DNA of 36,077 bases from Methanomicrobia archaeon LH_S14 (GTDB lineage Archaea; Halobacteriota; Syntropharchaeia; Alkanophagales; Methanospirareceae): contig JAGXOS010000003.1 in assembly GCA_023659775.1 (NCBI GenBank), positions 1 through 36,077 of the forward strand, given 5' to 3'. The number at the start of each line of letters is the position of its first letter. Positions within the stretch are counted from its first letter, which is position 1. The notes under the pieces are model-generated. The model was not told the DNA's origin. It did not search any database and was given only the letters and a program-made list of their open reading frames with translations. Positions 1 to 8,540 of this stretch are shown here, one piece after another. A program made the translations under genes and the position numbers.

Positions 1-220
1 TTTTAACTTCATATACTCTATATAAATCTGTTCTATGACCCTGCCGATAAAAAAGCGTAATTTATGCCGGTGCTGAGTATATTTGCTTAAAAAAGGAAAG
101 AAGGGTTAGTTATGAGGAAAAGAAGGGGTAAAGAAGAGGAAATAATAGAAAGGATAAGGGAGATAAAAGAAAGAACTAAAGAGGAGGATAGAGGAGAAAG
201 GGGAGAATTTAATTTAACAA

Positions 221-360
221 TATCATGCTCATCTTATCACAAACCTTTTCTTACAAAGAAAAGCTTTACCAAAAGAAACGAAAGAAAACTTTCTTAAAAA
301 GAAAGTTTTATCAAAGAAAAAGAATGAAGGAAAACATATCACGCTCATCTTATCACAAAC
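221..360. repeat. 24-bp direct repeat (tatcaYgctcatcttatcacaaac) bracketing AT hairpins
   Basis: 221-244 and 337-360 with one mismatch; hairpins at 246-262 and 285-309 between them. Confidence 0.8.
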
Positions 361-610
361 AGATGGGAGCGCCTGCGGTGTGGAGCGCTATATAAATCAT
401 GCCGAAAACCAAATAGCATAAAGCTATAAGTAGAAGGTAAGGAATAGTTTAGTGGAGAAGAAGGGGGGTAAAATAGAGACAAAGGTGACGGCGAAAGCGG
501 GGCAATAGGGACGTAGGCATGTAGGCAATAGCCACTAGGGACTAGGCAATAGGGGAATAATGCCCTGTTCCCCAGTAGCTAGTCCCTGTTCCCTAAAAAT
601 CGTCATGAAC

Positions 611-658
611 CGAAAGTTTTATATACCCCTTTTTTCTATTGAAAAAAGTTAGGAGGTG
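611..658 (+). promoter_or_regulatory. Archaeal BRE/TATA-like promoter (cgaaagttttatata) and Shine-Dalgarno (aggaggtg) for the surface protein
   Basis: cgaaagttttatatacc at 611-627; aggaggtg at 651-658; ATG at 672. Confidence 0.55.
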
Positions 659-671
659 AAAAAAGAAAAAA

Positions 672-3041
672 ATGAATACAAAAGAAAAAGAAAAAAGCAA
701 AAGAGGAAAAGCGATAATAGGGATTGCAATGGCTGCGATTATGTTAGCTTCGGTGTTTGCGGCGATGGTGCCGATTTCTGCAAGAGACAGTGTCACTAGC
801 GCAATAGAGCAAGGAGATGTAGTCTACCGAGGTGAACACGGTCTTGATGTTTCTGCTGTATTAGGTGCCACTAGTGATACTTTTTATGGTATAGCAGATT
901 CTACTGCAGATGGAGGGCGACTTACTGTTGCAGACGCTACATCTTTTAATGTGCCAACAACAGCTAAAGTAGGACCTTATAACAAAACAAGCAGAGAGGG
1001 TAAGACTGCTGATATAATAGTTGAAGAGCCTGAAGTCACAGCCAAGGTGTACATTGAGGGCACTACTGATTCAGTTGTGGGTAAAAGCATACCAGTAGGA
1101 ACGAACTTAACGATTCGTGTTGAGCCGAACTTCGGTGGTATTTTAAGTGATGCTGCTGCCAATGGGAGTTGGGGTAAAGTCGAAATAAAATTAGACGAGC
1201 CCGGAGGTGGTGAATACGAATATGTAGAAAAAATAAATGCTAGCGCTCAAGAAATAAAAGTTGGTCCGACTGCAACTAAGAATGATGTTGTTTGGGATAG
1301 GTTAGACACTAGCTACGATGCAGGTTGGGAGAAAGGAACATGGAAAGTGAAGATAGTAGCAGACAAGGACACATGTAACGAGCTTGGCACTCCATCGGAT
1401 GATGTGTATGAGTTCACGGTTCGCAGTGAAGAACTCTCAATAGAAGCTGAAGCAGATGAGGTAGGTAAGGGAGAGGACATGATAATAACGGTTAACGGGA
1501 ATCCGAAGACTTACTATTACCTTGGAATTACTGGCGTTGGTCCAAAAAAAGCGGAGCAGCCAGCGATAAAAGATATAGCCGATGTTACAGTAAGCCCATG
1601 TAAGTTGTATGCATGGATAGAAACCGGAAGTGACGGTACTGTCGGTGTCAGGATTGGCACAAAAGGGGCAGACGAGAGAACCTACACAATAAATGTATAT
1701 GACAAGCCAGAAAATGCTTCAGGGTTTCTTACTGAGATAACAGGGTTCGCTCCAGATTCTAAGATTGTAGATTCAGCAGACGACGATGACGTAGACGTAA
1801 AAGTTGTGGAAGCAGAAGTAACTTTTGATATACCAGCGAGTACAGTGATTGGGGAAGAGGTTACGATTAAAGGAGCTATAAGTGCTGGTGATAAAGTTGA
1901 CATAGTTATAGAGGATGCGAACACAGTATTTGACGATGTTTCAGTAGACGAGAACGACGAATTTGAAGAGGACTGGGATACATCGGGATTGACAAGGGGT
2001 TCGTACACGATAGATGTTTATATTGATTGCGATGTGGATACTGAAGAGGCAGAGAACTATGAGGATAAAGATGAAGATGGATCAACTTCAATAAGGTTAC
2101 TCACGGGAGAACTTACTGCGAAGCAGTTGAGGAATGTAGTTGCAGAGGATGACGATTACACAATAGAAGGAACGGCGACTGGTGTGGATGATGTAGATAT
2201 AATACTTATAGGACCTAAGGGATTTCCTCCAGGTGCAGATGAGGATGACTTAGGCGTTGAAAATGGGCTTGAGATACTCTCGACATCAGTAACCGATGAT
2301 GAAATCAGTGAAGATATAGAGATGGGCGGAGCAGGTTTTGACACTGGCAGGTGGATAGCACTGGTTCTATCACCAGGACGTGATGGCAAGTATGAAACGC
2401 AAGATAGGGCTGAAGCAGGTGGCTTAAAACTAGTAGATAGTTTCCTAGGACTTGATGGTAAGAATCAAGATCAAATCTTAGCGATAATTCAGGATATGAC
2501 CATTGACGTAGCGGGAAGTGATGATTTACTTGTGCCGTTGACATTCAAGGTTGAGTCTGGATATGTAGAGTTAAACCCTGTTGAAACAGTAGGAGCAGGA
2601 GAACCATTGAACATAAGCGGAGTGACAAACAGAGAGCCAGGGACAAGGATTACGATTTCGACATTTGCGGGACCTACGGAGTTACCTACGGCTTTTACAG
2701 AAGTAGAATGGACAACTACGGATGAAGGTGTGTTCACAGCGACAATAGACACTACGGATGCGGTTCCTGGAACGTACACGCTTGAAGCAGATGATGGTGA
2801 CGGGAATACTGATACGGCAACGGTGGAGATATTAACAGCAGAAGCAACGCCGACACCGACGCCGACAGGAGAAGTAACACCAACACCAGTAGTAACGCCA
2901 ACGCCGACAGTACCACCAGTAACACCAACACCAACACCAACACCAACACCAACACCGGAACCACCAGGCTTCGAAGCGGTATTTGCCATTGCAGGCTTGT
3001 TAGCAGTCGCATACCTCGTGCTGAGGAAGAGAAGGAAGTAA
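672..3041 (+). CDS. Secreted cell-surface/S-layer-like protein with signal peptide, Pro-Thr linker and C-terminal PGF-CTERM-like archaeosortase sorting signal
   Basis: 789-aa ORF; N-terminal basic plus hydrophobic segment (GKAIIGIAMAAIMLASVFAAM); PTPTPT linker; C-terminus PPGFEAVFAIAGLLAVAYLVLRKRRK; aggaggtga upstream at 651-659. Confidence 0.85.
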   Translation: MNTKEKEKSKRGKAIIGIAMAAIMLASVFAAMVPISARDSVTSAIEQGDVVYRGEHGLDVSAVLGATSDTFYGIADSTADGGRLTVADATSFNVPTTAKVGPYNKTSREGKTADIIVEEPEVTAKVYIEGTTDSVVGKSIPVGTNLTIRVEPNFGGILSDAAANGSWGKVEIKLDEPGGGEYEYVEKINASAQEIKVGPTATKNDVVWDRLDTSYDAGWEKGTWKVKIVADKDTCNELGTPSDDVYEFTVRSEELSIEAEADEVGKGEDMIITVNGNPKTYYYLGITGVGPKKAEQPAIKDIADVTVSPCKLYAWIETGSDGTVGVRIGTKGADERTYTINVYDKPENASGFLTEITGFAPDSKIVDSADDDDVDVKVVEAEVTFDIPASTVIGEEVTIKGAISAGDKVDIVIEDANTVFDDVSVDENDEFEEDWDTSGLTRGSYTIDVYIDCDVDTEEAENYEDKDEDGSTSIRLLTGELTAKQLRNVVAEDDDYTIEGTATGVDDVDIILIGPKGFPPGADEDDLGVENGLEILSTSVTDDEISEDIEMGGAGFDTGRWIALVLSPGRDGKYETQDRAEAGGLKLVDSFLGLDGKNQDQILAIIQDMTIDVAGSDDLLVPLTFKVESGYVELNPVETVGAGEPLNISGVTNREPGTRITISTFAGPTELPTAFTEVEWTTTDEGVFTATIDTTDAVPGTYTLEADDGDGNTDTATVEILTAEATPTPTPTGEVTPTPVVTPTPTVPPVTPTPTPTPTPTPEPPGFEAVFAIAGLLAVAYLVLRKRRK
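2847..2956 (+). repeat. Hexanucleotide-type microsatellite (ccaaca / ccgacg) encoding the Pro-Thr linker
   Basis: Runs of acaccaacaccaacacc translating to PTPTPT. Confidence 0.8.
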
Positions 3042-3120
3042 AAACAAAGCAAAGAGCAAACAGAAAAATGCAAAAGTTTGGAAGGGGGCGGTTTTTTTTT
3101 TATCCCCTTTTTTGTTTTTT
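3003..3120 (+). repeat. Copy 1 of a duplicated segment: 3' end of the surface-protein gene plus its poly-T terminator
   Basis: gcagtcgcatacctcgtgctgaggaagagaaggaagtaa...tatccccttttttg; near-identical copy at 3688-3801. Confidence 0.9.
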
Positions 3121-3144
3121 TATTAATTATTAATTGTAGAAATT

Positions 3145-3513
3145 TTGTATGAAGAGGAGATTGATAAGATGACCACGGTAATAAAGAGGGACACAGCATT
3201 AGAATTAGATGTAGACAAGGAGGATATAAATAGCCTGCATAAAATGATAGCATCTGAAGTAGCATTCTATGAAGAGGTTTTAGCGAAATTCAGAATGAAA
3301 TATGGCGTCCTCGCTGAGTTCGAAGCGAAATTAGCAAATGCCAAACTGCCAGAGCACCCATATTGGGAGGAATCTATCGAATATAGAAATGCATACGAGG
3401 AATTAGAGAATTTAAAAAAGATGAAAGGTGTATTTGAGTGGATATTGAAATCATTAACGCATCGAGAATATTCCTCAGGGAATGTAAATCCGCAGTATTC
3501 GCCCAGAACCTGA
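3145..3513 (+). CDS. Conserved-hypothetical-type small helical protein (start possibly 3169)
   Basis: 122-aa acidic/helical ORF with coding-like composition; no family assigned. Confidence 0.6.
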   Translation: MYEEEIDKMTTVIKRDTALELDVDKEDINSLHKMIASEVAFYEEVLAKFRMKYGVLAEFEAKLANAKLPEHPYWEESIEYRNAYEELENLKKMKGVFEWILKSLTHREYSSGNVNPQYSPRT

Positions 3514-3687
3514 AAACAAAGATCAGAATCGTTCTTTTCACACCGAGTTGACGTTTATATTGTTATAGAAGCGGTAAACAAGTTCTTCGTTTCGTCATAG
3601 CACACAGTTTAGAAAAAAGAAAACCTGTGCTAAAAGAAAAACCTTGTTTCTTTGGTAAAGTCTACTTTCTTTTTTAAAGAAAGGTTT

Positions 3688-3801
3688 GCAGTCGCATACC
3701 TCGTGCTGAGGAAGAGAAGGAAGTAAGGACAAAGCAAAGAGCAAACAGAAAAACGCAAAAGTTTGAGGTTTTTTTTTTTATATCCCCTTTTTTGTTTTTT
3801 A
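3688..3801 (+). repeat. Copy 2 of the surface-protein 3' end (encodes AVAYLVLRKRRK*) without the rest of the gene
   Basis: ~110 bp nearly identical to 3003-3120 including stop codon and poly-T tract; preceded directly by an AT hairpin repeat. Confidence 0.9.
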
Positions 3802-3833
3802 ATTTATTGACACAGATTAACGCTCGTGGGCTC

Positions 3834-3865
3834 TGCCCACGTCCCCGCAAGCCCTGAAAGGGCTT
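3834..3865. repeat. Inverted repeat arm A flanking the VapBC-like locus
   Basis: tgcccacgtccccgcaagccctgaaagggctt; its reverse complement matches 4680-4709 with few differences. Confidence 0.8.
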
Positions 3866-4189
3866 AATTAACACAGATGATAATATAGCGGTTTAGCGGT
3901 TTGACGGTTTGGTCATGTGACTGAGCTGCTAACGAGCTAAACCTCTAAACTCGCTTAATCCGTGTTAATCAGCGTCTTAAATAGAAGGAAGTTACTTTAT
4001 GTACAAAAACAAATCCAAATATCTAAACTCAAATATCTAAACATATGCTAAAAGAAAAAAAGTGAAAGTAGAAATGAGCGAGATTATTAACATATTTGGA
4101 AGTAAGAGGGAAACTCAGAAGAGAAGAAATCTATGACTATCTCTAAGAAGGAGAAAAACTTATATAAATGGTCTTACTTACCTTTATAT

Positions 4190-4426
4190 ATGGAGGAGAC
4201 AATTGTAGATACTGAAGGTAGAATAAAGATTCCTGAGCCTGTTAGGAAGAAATGGGAGATTAAAGAAGGGACGGTTATCCACTTTGAAGAGAAAGATAAT
4301 GAAATTCTACTAAAACCTGTGGTAGAGAAAAAAGTCAGCTTAAAAGACCTATGTGGCTTGAGTCCTAAACGCACAGGAAAACCAAAATGGGCGACAACAG
4401 AGGAGATAAAGAGTATCTGGGTGTAG
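4190..4426 (+). CDS. AbrB/SpoVT-type (VapB-like) antitoxin
   Basis: MEETIVDTEGRIKIPEPVRKKWEIKEGTVIHFEEKDNEILLKPV swapped-hairpin AbrB signature; in-frame ATG at 4190 preferred over 4133. Confidence 0.85.
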   Translation: MEETIVDTEGRIKIPEPVRKKWEIKEGTVIHFEEKDNEILLKPVVEKKVSLKDLCGLSPKRTGKPKWATTEEIKSIWV

Positions 4427-4635
4427 ATACTAACGTTTTGGTGTCCTTCTTAGACAAGCAACATCCTGACCATCCAGAAGCAAAAAGGCTGGAATCCATC
4501 CCTAATACTGCTACAAGCCCAACTGTTATTCATGAAGCTTATCACACACTTGTTTACGCCCAGAAATGGGATAGAAAAGAGGCAATAGATACGCTAAACG
4601 TCTATATTAATCTCGATACAACGCTTATTTTATAA
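4387..4635 (+). pseudogene. C-terminally truncated PIN-domain (VapC-like) toxin
   Basis: GVDTNVLVSFLDKQHPDHPEAKR...SPTVIHEAYHTLVY is a PIN N-terminal half; ORF ends at 82 aa just before AT/repeat DNA. Confidence 0.65.
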
Positions 4636-4679
4636 AGACGGGAAATCCTAAATCCTAAATCCTAAACAAATCCAAATTA

Positions 4680-4709
4680 AACCCTTTCAGGGTTTGCGGG
4701 GAGTGGGCC
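4680..4709. repeat. Inverted repeat arm B flanking the VapBC-like locus
   Basis: aaccctttcagggtttgcggggagtgggcc. Confidence 0.8.
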
Positions 4710-4760
4710 TCGTAGCCTAATCAGCCAGGGGTTAAAATCCCTCCTGTGCTGTTTACCCGT

Positions 4761-4787
4761 CAAACTTTCTTTCATAAAGAAAGTTTG
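4761..4787. repeat. AT hairpin repeat, perfect 12-bp stem and 3-nt loop
   Basis: caaactttcttt-cat-aaagaaagtttg. Confidence 0.9.
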
Positions 4788-4797
4788 TCAGATAAAA

Positions 4798-6075
4798 ATG
4801 AACACAAAAATAAGCGTTGATAAAAACAAAGCTAAAGATAAAGATAAAGATAAAGATAAAGATAAAGTGATATTGTTAATCTGTGACGGTCTCGGAGACC
4901 GTCCCTCGTTGGGTGGAAAGACACCGTTACAAGCTGCTGATACACCCTTTATAGATAAAATAAGTGAGGATGGGATAAACGGGTTGATGGACGTAATATC
5001 CCCAGGGATAGTGCCGGGGAGCGATACAGCACATCTTGCAATTCTTGGTTACGACCCGTACAAATATTATCCCGGCAGAGGCGTGTTCGAAGCGTTTGGT
5101 GCTGATATGGAATTGCATAAGGGAGATGTTGCTTTCAGAGCAAATTTCGCTACCGTTGACGATAAGATGCGAGTCATAGACCGAAGAGCAGGGAGGAAGG
5201 GCAGTAAAGAATTGGCTGAAGCATTAAACGGGCTTGAAATAGAAGACATTAAGATATTTCTGAAAAATACCACGGAACACAGGTGTGCGGTGGTGATGAA
5301 AGGTAAAAATCTCTCCAAATACGTATCAGATGTGGACACGCATGAGGAGGGCGGCATAGTAAAAGATTGTAAACCGCTTACGCTTAAAGAAGGAGCGGAT
5401 GAGAGGAAGACCGCGGGCATCGTAAATGAATTCGTCAGGATGAGTTATGGGATACTGAATGAGCATCCTGTAAATGAAGAGAGAAGGCGAAGAGGAGAAC
5501 CACCTGCGAACATCGTTTTGCTGAGAGGTGCGGGCAGCTATGAGGAAGTGCCTTCGATGAAAGAGAGATATGGATTTGGCGCTGCCTGCATAGCAGGAGC
5601 TTCGCTCTATAAAGGCGTTGCGAAATATCTCGGTATGGATGTCGTTCCTGTGGAAGGTGCGACAGGCAAGGCGGATACAAACTTAAATAATAAGGCAGAA
5701 GCTGCTTTGCATGCATTAGATGAGCATGATTTTGTTTTTGTTCATGTGAAGGGTACTGACAACAGTGGACATGAAGGCGACTTCGAAGGAAAGAGGAAGA
5801 TGATTTCGCGGATAGATAAAGAGCTTGTGGCACGAATAGAGGATGTTGACTCGTATATCATCATTACCGCGGACCATAGCACGCCAGTATCAATAAAAAG
5901 ACATAGCAGCGACCCTGTCCCCGTGGTTATAAAAGGGGACGGAGTCAGGAAAGACGGGGTAAATAAATTCGATGAGATTTCGGTTGCTTCTGGCGGTCTG
6001 GGCAGGATAAGAGGTATTGATTTGGTCCCGATATTGTCGGATTTTATGGGTTATTATAAGATGTATGGTACGTGA
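4798..6075 (+). CDS. apgM: 2,3-bisphosphoglycerate-independent phosphoglycerate mutase, archaeal type
   Basis: VILLICDGLGDRPSLGGKTPLQAADTPFID, PGSDTAHLAILGYDPYKYYPGRG, VKGTDNSGHEGDFEGK, TADHSTP motifs. Confidence 0.95.
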   Translation: MNTKISVDKNKAKDKDKDKDKDKVILLICDGLGDRPSLGGKTPLQAADTPFIDKISEDGINGLMDVISPGIVPGSDTAHLAILGYDPYKYYPGRGVFEAFGADMELHKGDVAFRANFATVDDKMRVIDRRAGRKGSKELAEALNGLEIEDIKIFLKNTTEHRCAVVMKGKNLSKYVSDVDTHEEGGIVKDCKPLTLKEGADERKTAGIVNEFVRMSYGILNEHPVNEERRRRGEPPANIVLLRGAGSYEEVPSMKERYGFGAACIAGASLYKGVAKYLGMDVVPVEGATGKADTNLNNKAEAALHALDEHDFVFVHVKGTDNSGHEGDFEGKRKMISRIDKELVARIEDVDSYIIITADHSTPVSIKRHSSDPVPVVIKGDGVRKDGVNKFDEISVASGGLGRIRGIDLVPILSDFMGYYKMYGT

Positions 6076-6138
6076 AATTTTTGGTGAAAATCGAAATGCT
6101 TTTAGGGTGAGAGATAATTTTATTTTATATAAGTCTTA

Positions 6139-6840
6139 GTACGTTTCATTGCCGAAGTTGATTTGCCCAATCCCAGTTCCTTGATGCTTGAGAGGCGTAG
6201 AGAAAGGAAAAAACTGAAGGAGTTCCGGATGTCAGATGAAGAATTCCGGGAGAAACTTGAGTTTATAAATGTGTTGCGTAGATTAAAATTGGAGGCTGCG
6301 GGATACGAGACCGACACTACTTCTCTGTTTTAACCAAATGGGAAAGTATCACAAGATGTAACACAGTTACCGTCTGAAAGAGAAATAAATCCGAGTGATA
6401 TAGGAAGAAGGCGTAAAGCTATAAATAACCGAACTGCTGTTTTGGAGGAATTTTTTAATCGAATAGATAGTGATAGAGTTGCACCCTATAGAGGACATAT
6501 AGACGAGTTGATAGATACTATTTTTGATGTAGCAAACATAATTTCTGGAGATAAAGTAGAAAAGGTTACATATGGTTACGATGCCGAATTTGGAAATATT
6601 ATTAGAATTGGATTAACGCAAAATGCAAGAGAAGCTTTTGAAAGCTGGCTTAAACTCTTAGATAAAATTGATACAAAGGATTTGGGGATAAATATTCGCG
6701 TGGATTGGACAGGAGAAGATAATCTCAGTGACGACGAGCTTGTGGATTATATGGTAGAGATAATGCTAAAATCAGGTGTCGGCCCAAAGGTAAGCGAAGA
6801 TTTTGATTCCGTTAAAGCGGTAAGAGAAGGATGGGAGTAA
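6139..6840 (+). pseudogene. Hypothetical gene split by a single in-frame TAA (6331-6333); 3' part is the 6442-6840 ORF
   Basis: Frame stays open from ~6133 through 6840 except for TAA at 6331; translated VRFIAEVDLPNPSSLMLERRRERKKLKEFRMSDEEFREKLEFINVLRRLKLEAAGYETDTTSLF*PNGKVSQDVTQLPSEREINPSDIGRRRKAINNRTAVLEEFFNRIDSDRVAPYRGHIDELIDT... Confidence 0.5.
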
Positions 6841-6844
6841 AACC

Positions 6845-6961
6845 ATGTATTATGTTGACACGAAAGCCGTCTTGGATTACGCATTTGATGTTAGGGAGAG
6901 ACACAAAAGAGCGAAAGCGTTAATAATTGAGAGCAATACCGGGATACAAATTATAAGTTGA
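6845..6961 (+). pseudogene. Short PIN-domain N-terminal remnant
   Basis: MYYVDTKAVLDYAFDVRERHKRAKALIIESNTGIQIIS*: VDTxxxLDYxF resembles a PIN start but stops at 38 aa. Confidence 0.45.
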
Positions 6962-6988
6962 ATAAAGATAATTCCTTTCTCGCCGCTT

Positions 6989-7084
6989 TTAATAGTGCCG
7001 AAGCTTCCTGAAACTTTCCGCATGCTCTTTATTATGCTCAACCCAATGTTCCAATTTCTTCTGTAATTTTTCGACCTTCTCCAT
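6989..7084 (-). pseudogene. Short protein remnant with HWVEHNKEHAESF motif, probably frameshifted
   Basis: MEKVEKLQKKLEHWVEHNKEHAESFRKLRHY*; another frame continues FQEASALLKAARKELSLFNL* down to 6951. Confidence 0.4.
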
Positions 7085-7145
7085 TTTCTCCTCCTCATCC
7101 CTAAATAGGGTATAGGGACCTTAGCCTAACCCCTATTGGCTAGTG

Positions 7146-7175
7146 GCTATTGCCTATTGCCTATTGCCTATTGCC
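7146..7175. repeat. Tandem heptamer repeat (ctattgc, ~4 units)
   Basis: ggctattgcctattgcctattgcctattgccc. Confidence 0.85.
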
Positions 7176-7181
7176 CACTGC

Positions 7182-8438
7182 CTACGTCCCAAAATCCCAT
7201 GAGCCAAAATATTTCTTCTGCTCTTCCGTTAGTTCCTCTATCTCCACGCTCATTGACTTCAGTTTTAACCGCGCCACTTCCTCATCTATCTCTTTCGGCA
7301 CGGAATATACCTCTTTACGAAGCTTCTTGTGATTCTCAATGATATATCTCACACATAACGCCTGGTTTGCGAAACTCATGTCCATTACTTCCGGAGGATG
7401 CCCGTATGCAGCGGTGAGATTCACAATTCGACCCTCGGAGAGTAAATATAGCTTCCTGCCTTCTCTCATCCGGTATTCAACTACATTTTCTTTTATCTCG
7501 GTTTTCGCCACCGCCATCTCTTCTAAGTCGTTTATGTTTATCTCGACATTAAAATGACCTGCATTGGCAAGAATTACACCATCGTTCATCAACCCAAAAT
7601 GCTCACCCCTTATAACAGAAATATCTCCGGTAGCAGTGATAAAGAGGTCGCCAATTTTTGCCGCTTCCCTCATTGGCATCACCCTGTATCCGTCCATAAC
7701 AGCCTCCAGTGCTTTCCTCGGGTTCGTTTCTACCACTATCACGGATGAGCCAAGTCCTTTTGCTCTTAACGCCACGCCTCGTCCACACCAGCCATATCCC
7801 GCTACCACCACAACTCTGCCCGCGAGAAGAATATTTGTCGCATTCATTATGCCATGAATTGTGGATTGCCCCGTGCCATATCTGTTATCAAACATCATCT
7901 TCGTCTCGGCATCGTTAACCGATATTATAGGGAAGCCCAACTTGTTCTCTTTCGCTCTTGCGTGATGCCTTATTACGCCCGTAGTTGTCTCTTCGCATGC
8001 GCCCTTTACATTTTTCATCAGTTCTTCACGCACTGTATGAACCCTTGTAATAGCATCACCGCCGTCATCAAGCACCACCGCAGGTTCCACCCCAAGCGCT
8101 TCGTCTATACACTCATAATACTCCTCCTCGGTTTCACCTCTGAATGCGTATGTTCTTATTCCAGACAAAGCCAAAGCAGCAGCTATGTCCTCCTGCGTAG
8201 AGAGGGGATTGGCAGCACTAAGCGCAACTTCCGCACCCCCGGCTCTTAGCGTTAGGATAAGATTTGCCGTTTCCACCGTGACATGTAAGCATGCCGTGAT
8301 GTTTACGTTTTCCAATGGCTTCTCTCGCTCGTATCTCTCTCTTATCATGCCCAAAACCGGCATTCTTCCACTGACCCACTCTATTCTCGTTTTCCCGCCT
8401 TCTGCAAGGTTTATATCCTTTACTCTATAATCTTTCAT
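7182..8438 (-). CDS. ahcY: Adenosylhomocysteinase (S-adenosyl-L-homocysteine hydrolase)
   Basis: MKDYRVKDINLAEGGKTRIEWVSGRMPVLGMIRERY; NRYGTGQSTIHGIMNATNILLAGRVVVVAGYGWCGRGVALRAKGLGSSVIVVETNPRKALEAVMDGY. Confidence 0.97.
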   Translation of the reverse strand: MKDYRVKDINLAEGGKTRIEWVSGRMPVLGMIRERYEREKPLENVNITACLHVTVETANLILTLRAGGAEVALSAANPLSTQEDIAAALALSGIRTYAFRGETEEEYYECIDEALGVEPAVVLDDGGDAITRVHTVREELMKNVKGACEETTTGVIRHHARAKENKLGFPIISVNDAETKMMFDNRYGTGQSTIHGIMNATNILLAGRVVVVAGYGWCGRGVALRAKGLGSSVIVVETNPRKALEAVMDGYRVMPMREAAKIGDLFITATGDISVIRGEHFGLMNDGVILANAGHFNVEININDLEEMAVAKTEIKENVVEYRMREGRKLYLLSEGRIVNLTAAYGHPPEVMDMSFANQALCVRYIIENHKKLRKEVYSVPKEIDEEVARLKLKSMSVEIEELTEEQKKYFGSWDFGT

Positions 8439-8540
8439 CTGGCCACCTTTATTTTATGTTTGTAAACTGATGGGTTCTACTACATAAAAACCTTTTTATT
8501 TTCTTATGGTTATAGCGAGAGTAGAGGGTAAAGGGCAAAA

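Noticed and set aside
112-297. 61-aa ORF MRKRRGKEEEIIERIRE...
   Set aside because: Low-complexity purine-rich DNA running into dispersed repeats; no independent coding support.
2489-3265. 258-aa minus-strand ORF rich in GVGVGV
   Set aside because: Antisense of the surface-protein PT-repeat region; composition follows from the repeat, no family signal.
4645-4666. cctaaat/atcctaa short tandem repeat considered as a CRISPR-like or telomere-like array
   Set aside because: Only about three 7-nt units, no spacers; simple repeat. No CRISPR array or cas gene was seen in the window.
4705-4755. tRNA-like string gggcctcgtagcctaatcagccaggggttaaaatccctcctgtgctg
   Set aside because: Has a T-arm-like ggggttaaaatccc but no convincing acceptor pairing or anticodon arm; at most a degenerate fragment.
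7854-8249. Plus-strand ORFs opposite ahcY
   Set aside because: Antisense to a highly conserved enzyme, no recognisable domains.
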